In this document: one piece after another, positions 9,383-17,800 of the stretch | Position numbering within the stretch: the first letter of the stretch is position 1 | Layout: the number at the start of each line of letters is the position of its first letter | Assembly: GCA_002897635.1 (NCBI GenBank) | Contig: BDTD01000033.1 | Coordinates: forward strand, 93,103 to 157,102 | Source of the DNA: a bacterium BMS3Abin11 | GTDB lineage: Bacteria > Pseudomonadota > Gammaproteobacteria > BMS3Bbin11 | Length of the DNA: 64,000 nucleotides | Direction of reading: 5' to 3' | Notes under the pieces: model-generated | Databases searched by the model: none | Told to the model about the DNA's origin: nothing | The model's input: the letters and a program-made list of their open reading frames with translations, nothing else | Program-made: the position numbers and the translations under genes

Positions 9383-9760
9383 AGGATTATTTAAGCTGCA
9401 AATACGCAATGAAAACTAGAAAAGAATGACTACACTATAATGCAGAAAATACCTGAAAATAAAAATGTGGAGTCGCTTCTGTTTTTATCTAATATCAATT
9501 TCCTTTGCGTCTTTGCTTTCTGGCGGTTCAATAAAAATCAAATAAACACTGAACATTAATGCTTTACCTCCCGCCATGGTAGTGCTAATCTTATGGAGAC
9601 ATAAGGATAATCCTTAAAAAGAAGCAAATGCTCACTCGAGCACCCTCAGCAGCAGTAATCAGCTACAAAAAAGTACCAAAATAAAAGAAATCTACCGGAA
9701 ACTTCCGGGTTTCACTCAATCAATCCCTGGACAATAACTGTCCGCCATACATTCTCAGCT
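9383..9760 (+). promoter_or_regulatory. rho upstream leader, about 380 bases without a gene
   Basis: No open reading frame is supported here. The stretch is AT-rich and should carry the rho promoter and a long untranslated leader, as in other gammaproteobacteria where Rho controls its own synthesis through the leader. A short hairpin (CCGGAAACTTCCGG, 9695-9708) followed by GTTTCACTC is the only clear structure. A confident -35/-10 pair could not be picked. Confidence 0.4.
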
Positions 9761-11035
9761 ATGAATCAGCCCACATCTATACACCTCTCTGAAATTAAAC
9801 GCATGACGCCTACCGACCTGGTCGAGCATGCCTCTGAACTTAAACTGAGCAACATCTCCCGCATGCGCAAACAGGATCAGATCTTTGCGATCCTTAAGGC
9901 AGAATCAAAACGCGGCACCAAAATAGCCGGTGGAGGAGTGGTTGAAATTCTACAGGACGGCTTTGGCTTTCTGCGCTCTGCTGACAGTTCCTATCTTGCC
10001 GGACCGGATGATATCTACGTTTCACCTAGCCAGATCCGCCGTTTCAGTTTACGTACCGGCGATACCATTACCGGACAGATCAGACCACCAAAGGACTCCG
10101 AACGTTATTTTGCCCTGCTCAAAGTCGAAACAATTAATGGCCAGCATCCCGACGAGGTCAAAAACAAAATTCTGTTTGAAAATCTGACTCCGCTACACCC
10201 GAACAAAAGAATGCCCCTGGAACGGGAAAATGGTTCAGCTGAAGACATTACCAGTCGAATTATTGACCTCGTTGCACCGATAGGTAAAGGCCAACGTGGC
10301 CTGATAGTTTCATCACCCAAGAGCGGTAAAACGGTAATGCTGCAGCAGATCGCTCACGCCATAACTGCCAACAGCCCGGATGTCGAGCTTATTGTACTGT
10401 TGATTGATGAACGGCCGGAAGAAGTGACCGAGATGCAGCGCACCATCCGCGGTGAAGTCATCGCTTCAACCTTCGATGAACCGGCTTCACGCCATGTGCA
10501 GGTAGCTGAAATGGTCATCGAAAAGGCCAAGCGTCTGGTTGAACATAAACGCGATGTGGTGATTCTGCTGGATTCTATTACCCGCCTGGCACGTGCCTAT
10601 AACACGGTCGCGCCATCGTCCGGGAAGGTATTGACCGGTGGTGTCGATGCCAATGCACTACAACGCCCGAAACGTTTCTTCGGTGCAGCACGAAACATAG
10701 AGGAAGGTGGCAGCCTGACCATACTTGCCACCGCGCTGATCGAAACCGGCTCAAAAATGGATGATGTCATCTACGAAGAGTTCAAGGGTACTGGCAACAT
10801 GGAAATCCATCTCGACCGCCGTATCGCCGAACGTCGAATTTATCCAACTATCATCATCAACAAGTCCGGCACGCGACGTGAGGAATTGTTGACAGCCCCT
10901 GATGAGCTGCAGAAAATCTGGCTGCTGCGAAACCTGCTACATCCGATGGACGATGTAGAAGCGGTGATTTTTATGATCGACAAAATGAAGGCTACAAAAA
11001 ATAATGCCGAATTCTTCAAATCGATGAAGGGCTAA
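9761..11035 (+). CDS. rho: Transcription termination factor Rho
   Basis: Rho is the hexameric RNA translocase that terminates transcription. The 424-residue protein has the N-terminal helical domain ending in [13 protein letters not shown], the OSB-fold RNA-binding region ([24 protein letters not shown]), Walker [12 protein letters not shown] near residue 185, Walker [17 protein letters not shown], the Q-loop [13 protein letters not shown] and the R-loop [15 protein letters not shown]. coli Rho has 419 residues. The N-terminus is a few residues longer than E. coli's. ATG 9761 has no obvious ribosome-binding site, so an internal start such as 9803 is possible. Confidence 0.97.
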   Translation: MNQPTSIHLSEIKRMTPTDLVEHASELKLSNISRMRKQDQIFAILKAESKRGTKIAGGGVVEILQDGFGFLRSADSSYLAGPDDIYVSPSQIRRFSLRTGDTITGQIRPPKDSERYFALLKVETINGQHPDEVKNKILFENLTPLHPNKRMPLERENGSAEDITSRIIDLVAPIGKGQRGLIVSSPKSGKTVMLQQIAHAITANSPDVELIVLLIDERPEEVTEMQRTIRGEVIASTFDEPASRHVQVAEMVIEKAKRLVEHKRDVVILLDSITRLARAYNTVAPSSGKVLTGGVDANALQRPKRFFGAARNIEEGGSLTILATALIETGSKMDDVIYEEFKGTGNMEIHLDRRIAERRIYPTIIINKSGTRREELLTAPDELQKIWLLRNLLHPMDDVEAVIFMIDKMKATKNNAEFFKSMKG

Positions 11036-11065
11036 AGAGCTCAATCAGCAATTACAACATCATGC

Positions 11066-11093
11066 TTGAGTTTTTAGCAGAATTTGCTATTAT
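11066..11093 (+). promoter_or_regulatory. Probable sigma-70 promoter for rpmE
   Basis: TTGAGT at 11066-11071 and TATTAT at 11088-11093 are separated by 16 bases, in the short spacer between rho and rpmE. The position, about 58 bases upstream of the rpmE ATG, fits an independent ribosomal-protein promoter. Confidence 0.55.
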
Positions 11094-11150
11094 TCGCGCC
11101 CTTTTCCAGCAACCCAGCAAAAACACCACATACGGTGGAGTGACAAGACA

Positions 11151-11360
11151 ATGAAGGAAGCGACACACCCCGATTACAGCACCATGCAGGTCACCTGCAC
11201 CTGTGGTAACACATTTGAAACCCGATCCACGTTGGGCCATGATCTCAATGTCGAAGTCTGCTCCCAGTGCCATCCATTTTATACCGGCAAGCAGAAAATG
11301 CTCGATACTGGAGGACGTGTAAGTAAATTTAAGGATAAATATAGTCGCGGTAAAAAATAA
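11151..11360 (+). CDS. rpmE: Ribosomal protein bL31 (zinc-binding type)
   Basis: This is a large-subunit ribosomal protein. The 69-residue sequence has the four cysteines of the zinc-binding (C+) form: CTC at residues 16-18 and CSQC at 37-40. It also has the family's [11 protein letters not shown] near the C-terminus. A ribosome-binding site (GGTGGAG) lies upstream. It stands alone between rho and a strong terminator. Zinc-binding bL31 is usually paired with a zinc-free paralogue elsewhere under Zur control; none is in this window. Confidence 0.95.
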   Translation: MKEATHPDYSTMQVTCTCGNTFETRSTLGHDLNVEVCSQCHPFYTGKQKMLDTGGRVSKFKDKYSRGKK

Positions 11361-11378
11361 TCTCGACTTTTTATCTTG

Positions 11379-11414
11379 AATAAAGGGCGCCGGTTGGCGC
11401 CCTTTATTGTTTTT
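11379..11414. terminator. Bidirectional intrinsic terminator between rpmE and prmB
   Basis: A perfect 13-base stem, AATAAAGGGCGCC (11379-11391) and GGCGCCCTTTATT (11396-11408), encloses a GGTT loop. T-rich tracts flank both sides (TTTTTATCTTG before, GTTTTTTG after). It sits between convergent genes, so it should stop transcripts from both. Confidence 0.9.
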
Positions 11415-11425
11415 TGCACTTCGAA

Positions 11426-12292
11426 CTAAAAATACTGATCCAGTTCCCGCTTGCTCATCACGAAAAGGCCTGAATCCTCAACCCCCGTTTCAACCCAGTT
11501 AAAAGCAACCCCCGGATAAGCCTGTTCCAGTGTAGTCCAGCTTTCACCAACTTCTACAACGATATGGCCTTCCGGCGTAAGAAATCGTGAGGCATCAGCG
11601 AGTATCCTGTGTACAAAGTCGAGACCATCTTCTCCGCCATCGAAGGCGGCAGCAGGTTCATGTTGATATTCTGCCGGGAAGTGGTCGATTTCTCCAGCTG
11701 GAACATAGGGCGGGTTGGACAGGATCAAGTCGTAAATCTCTGACAGGTTCTTAAAAATATCAGATTCGATCAGCTGAACCCGGTTTTCCATTTTGTATTC
11801 TTTGATATTTTTTCTAGCTAACGCCATCGCAATGGGGTCAATATCGGTGGCATCAACATGGGCCTCAGGAAACCTTATGCCCGCGGCAACAGCAATGCAG
11901 CCGCTGCCGGTACAAAGATCAAGGATACGTTTTACTTTTGCTGGCTGTATCCAGGGCCGTCCACTTTCAAGCAGAAAGCCCCCGATATGGGAGCGGGGAA
12001 CAATAACACCCTCAGCAGCATGAAATGGCATACTGGCGAACCAGGCGGTCCCGGTCAGGTAGGCTGCCGGTCTACGGGATTCAATTCTCTGCTGTAGAAG
12101 AGTATTGATGGCTGTCTGCTGAGCGCTGCCGATTGGCATGTTCAGATCTGCTTCTTCGCCAACGGGGATGTCGAGTGCATGGAGAATCAGCCAGACTGCT
12201 TCGTCCCAGGCATTATCGGTACCGTGGCCGAAGAAAACACCGGCAGCTTCTAGCTGTGCGGCAGCATTTTCAATGCAGGTTGAAAGCTTCAT
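11426..12292 (-). CDS. prmB: Ribosomal protein uL3 glutamine N5-methyltransferase
   Basis: PrmB uses S-adenosylmethionine to methylate a glutamine of ribosomal protein uL3. The 288-residue protein has the SAM-binding motif ILDLCTGSGCIAVAAG, the acidic loop VDATDIDPIA and the catalytic NPPY (LILSNPPYVPAGEI). It is followed by EYQHEPAAAFDGGEDGLDF, which is characteristic of PrmB/PrmC. The N-terminal helical region and LTGTAWFASMPFHAAEGVIVPRS segment fit PrmB rather than release-factor methylase PrmC, which normally sits next to prfA. It is convergent with rpmE. Confidence 0.92.
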   Translation of the reverse strand: MKLSTCIENAAAQLEAAGVFFGHGTDNAWDEAVWLILHALDIPVGEEADLNMPIGSAQQTAINTLLQQRIESRRPAAYLTGTAWFASMPFHAAEGVIVPRSHIGGFLLESGRPWIQPAKVKRILDLCTGSGCIAVAAGIRFPEAHVDATDIDPIAMALARKNIKEYKMENRVQLIESDIFKNLSEIYDLILSNPPYVPAGEIDHFPAEYQHEPAAAFDGGEDGLDFVHRILADASRFLTPEGHIVVEVGESWTTLEQAYPGVAFNWVETGVEDSGLFVMSKRELDQYF

Positions 12293-12542
12293 TAGCGATT
12301 CTGTCGTTTAAATTGTTTTGTATTATACCCCTGGGGTGAGAAGATCCTCGCTAACAAAAAATAGACCATTCCAAATTTACGCTAATTTGAAGCTAATCTG
12401 GCTAGAATTCTCCAACGGTAATTCTGATTCAGAGTTTTCACACAGTCTGGATCTGAAAGTGATATTCGAGGGCGACAGAACTGGACAGGATTTCATGGGA
12501 ATAAGGAGGAAAATGCTGATTGGCTATAAATACAACAGGGCC

Positions 12543-13655
12543 TTATACAGTGGTCTGCCGTTTCCCAGGGTTCTTGCGCCGGCCTTTAATCCATAGATGG
12601 CGCGCCAGCAGCAATGGGGGCATACGCAGCCAGTGCGAACGCAAATAGAGCAGCCAACCGGCCATGGCAGCGGTACGGTTCGTCTTATCAGGATGTGTGG
12701 GAATCAGGAGTTGGCCCATCAGGTGCACCATAACTGCCCGCAACAGGGGATTGGGACCACTGATCTGGTTCATGTCTTCGATAATCTTCGGTGGTATTGG
12801 CGTCTGCAGGATCCTGCTCGCCATCAGCAGGCCATAATAGAGCGGCCGCACCAGATCCATGTCTTGCGAACGATCGCGTAAATTTTCCCAAAATCCATCC
12901 GCTTTGCTGAACGTCGTGAGCATGCCATCCAGATCTAGCAATTGCCGCAGACCGGAGCGGAAGTCACCATCCTGAAACAGATGTGCGGTATTGTGAAGCA
13001 CCATATCGGCGGGGCACAGTGTCGCCAGTCGCAGCTCATCACCCGGCAGAGGGGTGGCGTCCTTTAACAGGCGTTGGGGGTCGGGTCGCCTGCGTCCGGT
13101 CGGGGGCAGGATGTTGTGGTGCACATCGACCTCGGTAGCTCTGTAGCTGTGTCGCAGAGGCGGGATTTCATGCATCCAGTCGCGGTAATAGCGCTGGTCG
13201 TATTCATCAAGCTTGATCGCTTCCCACCCGTGTTCCTTCAGGCCTTTTTCAATGCACGGGAGGCAGCTCCTGTCCACCAGGATGTCTACATCGGAGACCA
13301 GACGCTCGCGCGCCCAGTCGTGACCACCGAGTAAATAGGCTGCACCCTTAAGCAATACCAGGGGGCCGGGACAGTCTTGTGTGGCCCGCTGTATGCGGTT
13401 GACCTCCCAACGCAGCATACGGGCGTGCACCTGCGCGATGGCGAAAGCGCCTTCGAATTGTCGCTTCAGTCTCGGCGGGCAGGTGTCAAGCAGCTTTCGC
13501 TTGCGCAACTCGTCACCAAGGCGCGCCAGCAAGCCCTGCCGACGGGCAATGCGGACCATCAGATCCTGGGTCTCAGGCGAGGCGTTGGGTAGCTGTTCAG
13601 GGTGCTTCAGAAACCGGATAAATTCCTGTCCGTAGGACTGGCGGGAAAAACTCAT
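12543..13655 (-). CDS. Nucleotidyltransferase-fold protein of an HprK/PqqD cassette
   Basis: The 370-residue protein resembles the uncharacterised nucleotidyltransferase family NTP_transf_5 (PF14907, from memory). It carries LLKGAAYLL (K103) and then LVSDVDILVDRS with D122 and D124, followed by TEVDVHHNI with D177. These match the Lys/Asp-x-Asp/Asp pattern of polymerase-beta-type nucleotidyltransferases, so it may be active. The C-terminus is basic (KGRRKNPGKRQ). It is divergent from a small twin-arginine-type peptide, a PqqD-like gene and an HPr-kinase-like gene, and such families are often neighbours. What it nucleotidylates, if anything, is unknown. The DNA from here to 15.5 kb looks richer in G+C than the origin region. 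Confidence 0.75.
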   Translation of the reverse strand: MSFSRQSYGQEFIRFLKHPEQLPNASPETQDLMVRIARRQGLLARLGDELRKRKLLDTCPPRLKRQFEGAFAIAQVHARMLRWEVNRIQRATQDCPGPLVLLKGAAYLLGGHDWARERLVSDVDILVDRSCLPCIEKGLKEHGWEAIKLDEYDQRYYRDWMHEIPPLRHSYRATEVDVHHNILPPTGRRRPDPQRLLKDATPLPGDELRLATLCPADMVLHNTAHLFQDGDFRSGLRQLLDLDGMLTTFSKADGFWENLRDRSQDMDLVRPLYYGLLMASRILQTPIPPKIIEDMNQISGPNPLLRAVMVHLMGQLLIPTHPDKTNRTAAMAGWLLYLRSHWLRMPPLLLARHLWIKGRRKNPGKRQTTV

Positions 13656-13802
13656 TTAGACACCGTTGTTTAAAAGGTAGTGGGATTATACAGTCTATTG
13701 CCGCTGTTCGTATCTGCTTAGGTGTCAGCATTTTTTACAAATGCTGCTATACTTGTCCTTGTGCATGATTTATTGCTTATTTAAAACAATGAGTTAAAAA
13801 TT

Positions 13803-13818
13803 TGGCTTGAATTATGCT
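13803..13818 (+). promoter_or_regulatory. Sigma-54-type (-24/-12) promoter for the peptide-PqqD-HprK cassette
   Basis: TTGGCTTGAATTATGCTTA at 13802-13820 has GG (13804-13805) and GC (13816-13817) exactly 10 bases apart, and resembles the consensus TTGGCACG-N4-TTGCA. It points toward the small peptide gene, whose ATG is 111 bases downstream of the -12 element. The window encodes one sigma-54 activator, PrsR (56963-58318), a plausible but unproven regulator. Confidence 0.6.
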
Positions 13819-13842
13819 TAATATTATATTACGAGCCGTTTC

Positions 13843-13865
13843 GTCCGGTATTTATCGAACCGGAC
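13843..13865 (+). other. Hairpin in the predicted 5' leader of the cassette
   Basis: GTCCGGT (13843-13849) and ACCGGAC (13859-13865) form a perfect 7-bp stem with a 9-base loop. It lies just downstream of the predicted sigma-54 transcription start and about 60 bases before the peptide ATG. It could be an RNA structure or a protein-binding palindrome. Confidence 0.4.
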
Positions 13866-13928
13866 TGGCAATTGTGGACTTCAATAGCTAAAAAGTGCGG
13901 CATACACTCAGGCTCATAATGGGGACGT

Positions 13929-14153
13929 ATGAAGAACGAGATAACCAATACCAGCAAACCTGTACTGCAGTCCGATGGACAGGTACCCGTTGACGGGATC
14001 CCCACGGTTGCATCGCCAGATGACACCGCATTAATGCGACGCAGGAAGCTGCTCAAGACGGGCATCGTCGCGGTGCCTGCCGTGATGACGCTGCACAGCA
14101 GTGTGGCAGCAGCCGGTAGTGCCTGTATCTCCTGCAATGCGTCGCTCATTTAA
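13929..14153 (+). CDS. Small peptide with internal twin-arginine motif and CxxC tail
   Basis: The 74-residue product has three parts: a polar 36-residue N-terminal stretch, a twin-arginine-type signal (RRRKLLK at 37-43, then the hydrophobic GIVAVPAVMTLHSSVAAA), and a tiny tail, GSACISCNASLI. Cleavage after AAA (60-62) would leave 12 residues with C66 and C69. A modest purine-rich site (GGGGACGT) precedes the ATG. It is the first gene after a sigma-54-type promoter and is followed 43 bases later by a PqqD-like gene. By position it looks like a substrate or precursor for the cassette's enzymes, though this is inference. It resembles no characterised protein I can name. Confidence 0.65.
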   Translation: MKNEITNTSKPVLQSDGQVPVDGIPTVASPDDTALMRRRKLLKTGIVAVPAVMTLHSSVAAAGSACISCNASLI

Positions 14154-14195
14154 GATGTGCAGTGAACTGAGTGTCCGGGCTAAAGTGGCGGTGAT

Positions 14196-14507
14196 ATGGA
14201 GGAACACCCCTCATTGATAACTGAACCACGCTGGTTGACACCGCCGTTCCCACAATTGCGGTCGTATCTCCTGGGAGACGAGTATGCGGTATTCAATCCA
14301 TTTTCTGGACAAACACATTTCCTCAATGAGCTGTCGTTTGAAGTACTGAGACTACTGCATGAAAGCGGCGGCTTGAGTCCATCACAGATCATCAACGCGT
14401 TCAGCGACGGTAATGATTCCGCCGAACTGAATGCCTTCCGCCAGTCCCTGGGGACACATCTTTCAGATCTGGATGAACTGGGTCTCATCGCCCTGGCGGA
14501 CGATTGA
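14196..14507 (+). CDS. PqqD-like peptide-binding protein (HPr-rel-A type)
   Basis: The 103-residue protein fits the PqqD fold (PF05402), a winged-helix domain that binds leader peptides in several modified-peptide pathways. It matches the pattern of PqqD relatives found beside HPr-kinase-related genes: DEYAVFNPFSGQTHFLNELSFEVLRLL in the N-terminal half, followed by helices with SQIINAFSDGND and ending LDELGLIAL. It is 43 bases after the small peptide gene and 22 bases before the kinase-like gene, so all three are probably one operon. The likely job, by analogy, is presenting the small peptide to the neighbouring enzymes; this is not shown by the sequence. No radical-SAM gene is nearby, so it is not PQQ synthesis. 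Confidence 0.8.
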   Translation: MEEHPSLITEPRWLTPPFPQLRSYLLGDEYAVFNPFSGQTHFLNELSFEVLRLLHESGGLSPSQIINAFSDGNDSAELNAFRQSLGTHLSDLDELGLIALADD

Positions 14508-14528
14508 AGCAGCAGAAGTCAGGCGACA

Positions 14529-15509
14529 TTGTCTAACACGGCCATCGATCTAACGCTTCCGGAACAACCAGGCCAGGATCCTGTCACCTTCCTTGGAGAC
14601 TTGAGCGACCATCAGCTACGTGTGTTGCTGAGAAAAGGACTGGTGTTGGAGACCGGGCCGTTCCTGGTCAGAATCCTTGCTGATATTCCAGGTTTTGCCG
14701 ATACACTTCACCGCCTCTACGCCCAATCCAGGTACTATGAAACCGACTCTGGCGAGGTTGTGGATTTCCATATCGGCCTGAAACATCCGCGCGGACCTCG
14801 GCGCTGGTTGCGAAGGCAGGTCGTTTTCGAACTGGACGGTTATTCTCCGTTCACACCATTTCCAATGGATCATGCCTACCCGCTGTTCGAATGGGGGCTG
14901 AACTGGTGTATTGCGAGTCGCGCACACCAGTACCTGATGTTTCATTCGGCGGTGGTCGCACACCATGACAGGGCAATCATCATGCCAGCAGTGCCTGGAT
15001 CTGGAAAAAGCACCCTGTGTGCAGCACTCATGGCCAGTGGCTGGCGCCTGCTGTCCGATGAATTCGGCATCATCCGGATGGGTGATGGCATGCTGCTACC
15101 AATGCCCCGACCAATAGCATTGAAGGACGCCTCCATCCCTGTGATGCAACGTTTTGCCCCAGAATGGAAAATGGGGCCAGTTTTCCCCAAGACCCGCAAA
15201 GGCACGGTCTGCCATATGAAACCATCGGACGATGCCATTCGACTTTCGTCGCAACCTGCAACGCCATCGTGGGTGATTTTCCCCCATTATCAAGCGGGTG
15301 CCGATGCCATACTGGGTTCGCTGACAGCTAGCGAGCATTTTGCTCTGCTCTCCGGCAATGCCTTCAACTATGAGTTGAAGGCACTGGCAGGGTTTGATCA
15401 GGTGGCCCGGATGATTTCGGAATGTGATATCCATACCTTCGAATTTGACGACCTTACGGCAGCCGTTTCGGCACTCGACCGGCTTACCGGTATAAGCCGA
15501 AATAAATAA
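14529..15509 (+). CDS. HPr kinase-related P-loop protein (HprK-related kinase A type)
   Basis: The 326-residue protein is distantly like HPr serine kinase/phosphorylase. It has a conserved histidine in YLMFHSAVV (H139), Walker A PAVPGSGKSTL (157-162) and an acidic LLSDEFGII (D177, E178). The N-terminal 130 residues are not those of HprK proper, and the PTS protein HPr is absent from the window, so the substrate is not assumed to be HPr. It matches what I recall as HprK-related kinase A, often near PqqD-like and nucleotidyltransferase genes in strains with exosortase systems. The start codon is TTG at 14529 with AGG just upstream. A hairpin follows the stop. Confidence 0.8.
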   Translation: MSNTAIDLTLPEQPGQDPVTFLGDLSDHQLRVLLRKGLVLETGPFLVRILADIPGFADTLHRLYAQSRYYETDSGEVVDFHIGLKHPRGPRRWLRRQVVFELDGYSPFTPFPMDHAYPLFEWGLNWCIASRAHQYLMFHSAVVAHHDRAIIMPAVPGSGKSTLCAALMASGWRLLSDEFGIIRMGDGMLLPMPRPIALKDASIPVMQRFAPEWKMGPVFPKTRKGTVCHMKPSDDAIRLSSQPATPSWVIFPHYQAGADAILGSLTASEHFALLSGNAFNYELKALAGFDQVARMISECDIHTFEFDDLTAAVSALDRLTGISRNK

Positions 15510-15553
15510 CTTGCGGGGGAAAGAGGAAGTAACGAGTAGCGCTATTTCATTTG

Positions 15554-15584
15554 GTTCGTTTCTTTTTTTATAAAAGAAATGAAC
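15554..15584. terminator. Weak T/A-rich hairpin between convergent genes
   Basis: GTTCGTTTCTTTT (15554-15566) and AAAAGAAATGAAC (15572-15584) pair with one mismatch around a 5-base loop, in the spacer between the kinase-like gene and the convergent channel gene. The stem is AT-rich and no long T run follows, so termination is only a suggestion. Confidence 0.4.
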
Positions 15585-15609
15585 TGTCTATGAAGGGTGA
15601 AAAACCCAG

Positions 15610-17352
15610 TCAGGTATCTGTAGCATGCCTGCTGCCTCCAGAAAACATCCGCCACAGCCATCCCTCGGAAACCTGTTCACCCGTCTGCACATAATGCAGG
15701 GCATTACGATTATTCAATACCCAGGCAATCTCATTTCTCACCCCTTCACGCGAGCAGAACAATATCTGGTCACCTGCCTGCAGCGGCTGATCCTCATCGG
15801 GCAGGCTTATCAAGCTGATGCCATCTTCATGCCCCCTGTCCTCCCTGGCGATCATCAATACCATCGACTTCAGCTGTTTCTCACGGTCAAAATGGCTTTT
15901 GTTCAGGGCACCCACTGATACCTGCTCCCCCTCTGCCAGGGCAGCGGCTAATGCTGGTGTCTGTTTTTCATCAATGGCCACGCCCCAGGTATCCGGAGTC
16001 GTTTCACCGACTATAGCAATAAGCCGACTGGCCAGTTCACAGGACCACAGGTTACCATGGCTTTTTACCTGTTGTAGAAAGCTTGCCAGTAATGGTGCAA
16101 GAATTACCGATAGAATTTCATGTGCAATGATATCACTGCGTTGCATGACAATATCCACTGATGTGTTTTGAAACAGTTTTTCATTGCTGCCGTGGTTCTG
16201 CCGGGCAACCGTAAACAGGTCCTTATTCTGTTCCTTGGCAGTATAGATAATTGACAGGTTGTTGGTGTCGTTATCCGTGCCCGCAACGATTCCCACCGCA
16301 TCCGAAATTCCGGCATTTCTAAGTGTCACCGCTTCAGTACCGCGTCCTTTTATACTTCCTTCTGGCGGGCTGGTCAGCTCATGGTCTGATTCAATAATGC
16401 GTGTTTTTAATCCTTCAAATGTAAGAAATCGATGGACTGCCTTGCCAAACCGCCCGTAACCGCACAACAGCCACAAGCCACGTGGCGGTGTTGCCGGCTC
16501 CATCAGACGTGTGCCCGGTACACCTGTCAACCACTGGTAAATTAAATAACTGCCAGGTGAATGCAACGCCATCGCCAGACGAGAGGCAAAACTTTCAAAT
16601 GGATTAATAATGTAATCAGTGCTGAATGAGCGCATATTGGCTTCGGTATCCAGCGATTCAGCCCGGCAAATTACATCCACGGATTTTTTTAGTAAACGGC
16701 AGCTTATCGCGATCTTCAAATTCACTTCATCTGAATCAGTCAGTGCAACGACACCCTTACACATAGAATGATACAAACCCGCTTCAATAAGGACTTCACT
16801 GTCTGACGCATCCGCCGCAAATGATGGCACAGAATTAGGAATATCTGACATGGATAAATCATCAAGCCGCTCGCTGTTACTTTCAATAACCACCGTGCGG
16901 AAACCTCTGGTATTCAAAGAATGCACCAGCAAACGGGCGGTCTCTCCATAGCCACATATGATGAAGAAACTTTCATTTAATCTTTTTACATTGCGAATAA
17001 AGCGACCTTCTTCCAGTGCACGCTTCAATAAATTATTCTGTACCAGTGACAGGATGGCACCGATGGCATAGACCCAGCCGACTACAGATAGATATATGCT
17101 GATTGTGGTCCACATCCTCTGCGCAGCAGAAAATGGCTGGGGTAATTCACCGAAGCCTATCGTTGTCGCCATGTAGCTGACAAAATACACCGCGTCGAAA
17201 AATGTCATATTCCAGCGCTGACCATTCTCATCAACGCCGGGAACCAGCACAAAGCCAAGTATGGAGATAGAATATGTTGCAATCAGCACCAGCAGCGGTA
17301 CCCGCATGCGACGCAGAATTAACGATGAGGCTTTAGTCATCCTGATAAGCAC
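15610..17352 (-). CDS. TrkA-domain potassium channel protein (two RCK domains)
   Basis: The 580-residue membrane protein has one two-helix channel unit and a large cytoplasmic part. TM1 is near residues 19-38, the pore loop near 55-70 and TM2 near 78-100. Two RCK/TrkA-N domains follow, with Rossmann motifs FFIICGYGETARLL near 130 and LWLLCGYGRFGKAV near 290. The selectivity filter is TTIGFGE (residues 63-69) instead of the classic TVGYGD; GFG filters occur in several prokaryotic channels of this type. The two RCK domains should bind nucleotides or ions and gate the pore. The longest start is GTG 17352; ATG 17340 is an alternative. The next upstream gene encodes a small membrane protein, probably a partner. 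Confidence 0.85.
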   Translation of the reverse strand: MLIRMTKASSLILRRMRVPLLVLIATYSISILGFVLVPGVDENGQRWNMTFFDAVYFVSYMATTIGFGELPQPFSAAQRMWTTISIYLSVVGWVYAIGAILSLVQNNLLKRALEEGRFIRNVKRLNESFFIICGYGETARLLVHSLNTRGFRTVVIESNSERLDDLSMSDIPNSVPSFAADASDSEVLIEAGLYHSMCKGVVALTDSDEVNLKIAISCRLLKKSVDVICRAESLDTEANMRSFSTDYIINPFESFASRLAMALHSPGSYLIYQWLTGVPGTRLMEPATPPRGLWLLCGYGRFGKAVHRFLTFEGLKTRIIESDHELTSPPEGSIKGRGTEAVTLRNAGISDAVGIVAGTDNDTNNLSIIYTAKEQNKDLFTVARQNHGSNEKLFQNTSVDIVMQRSDIIAHEILSVILAPLLASFLQQVKSHGNLWSCELASRLIAIVGETTPDTWGVAIDEKQTPALAAALAEGEQVSVGALNKSHFDREKQLKSMVLMIAREDRGHEDGISLISLPDEDQPLQAGDQILFCSREGVRNEIAWVLNNRNALHYVQTGEQVSEGWLWRMFSGGSRHATDT

Positions 17353-17375
17353 TCAATGTAAAGAACCATCATCAC

Positions 17376-17753
17376 TTATTTTCGCAGTGACATCGTCTCA
17401 ACAACTAACAGAACTACCGAGGTGATATTTGCCAATAATGCACCGCCAGAAAGTGAAACCACAATGCCGAGCACATCATTCCCCATACCAAGCACGTATA
17501 ACCCTATACTCCAGGCAACTGCAGCGGCAATTAGGTGCAGGTCGGCAACGAGGGATGTTGCCAGAAGGACTGCGCCTATGTGCGTTCGATCGCCAAACTT
17601 GAGGATGGTGGCGATCAGGTTAACCACTATTGCCACATACAACTCATAGACATTATGATGCAACGGATCATTCATTTCACCGACAAAAAAACCAAAATTT
17701 ACGGTCAGTGCAAGAACGATAAAAAAGGCAAATACAACTTTTTCCAGATTCAT
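17376..17753 (-). CDS. Small four-helix membrane protein (DUF6394-like)
   Basis: The 125-residue protein is almost entirely hydrophobic, with about four membrane segments (residues 7-27, 38-53, 60-90 and 95-120). The sequence EMNDPLHHNVYELYVAIVVNLIATILKFGDRTHIGAVLLATSL is typical of a small family I recall as DUF6394, which is commonly encoded next to TrkA-type channel genes. It ends 23 bases before the channel start on the same strand, so the pair is likely an operon. Function is unknown; an accessory role to the channel is inference. Confidence 0.65.
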   Translation of the reverse strand: MNLEKVVFAFFIVLALTVNFGFFVGEMNDPLHHNVYELYVAIVVNLIATILKFGDRTHIGAVLLATSLVADLHLIAAAVAWSIGLYVLGMGNDVLGIVVSLSGGALLANITSVVLLVVETMSLRK

Positions 17754-17780
17754 ATTTTTATTCCGGTCTGATTATGCACC

Positions 17781-17800
17781 ATTAATAGAGGTACCCTTAA
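17781..17800. mobile_element. Solo end of the family 1 element
   Basis: ATTAATAGAGGTACCC followed by TTAA (17797-17800) is identical in design to one terminus of the 158-bp elements, but no partner end is found nearby. It is a truncated or partly deleted copy upstream of the small membrane protein gene. Confidence 0.6.

Noticed and set aside
12318..12596. Plus-strand 92-residue reading frame between prmB and the nucleotidyltransferase gene
   Set aside because: It has no family features or ribosome-binding site and overlaps the 3' end of the real gene on the other strand.
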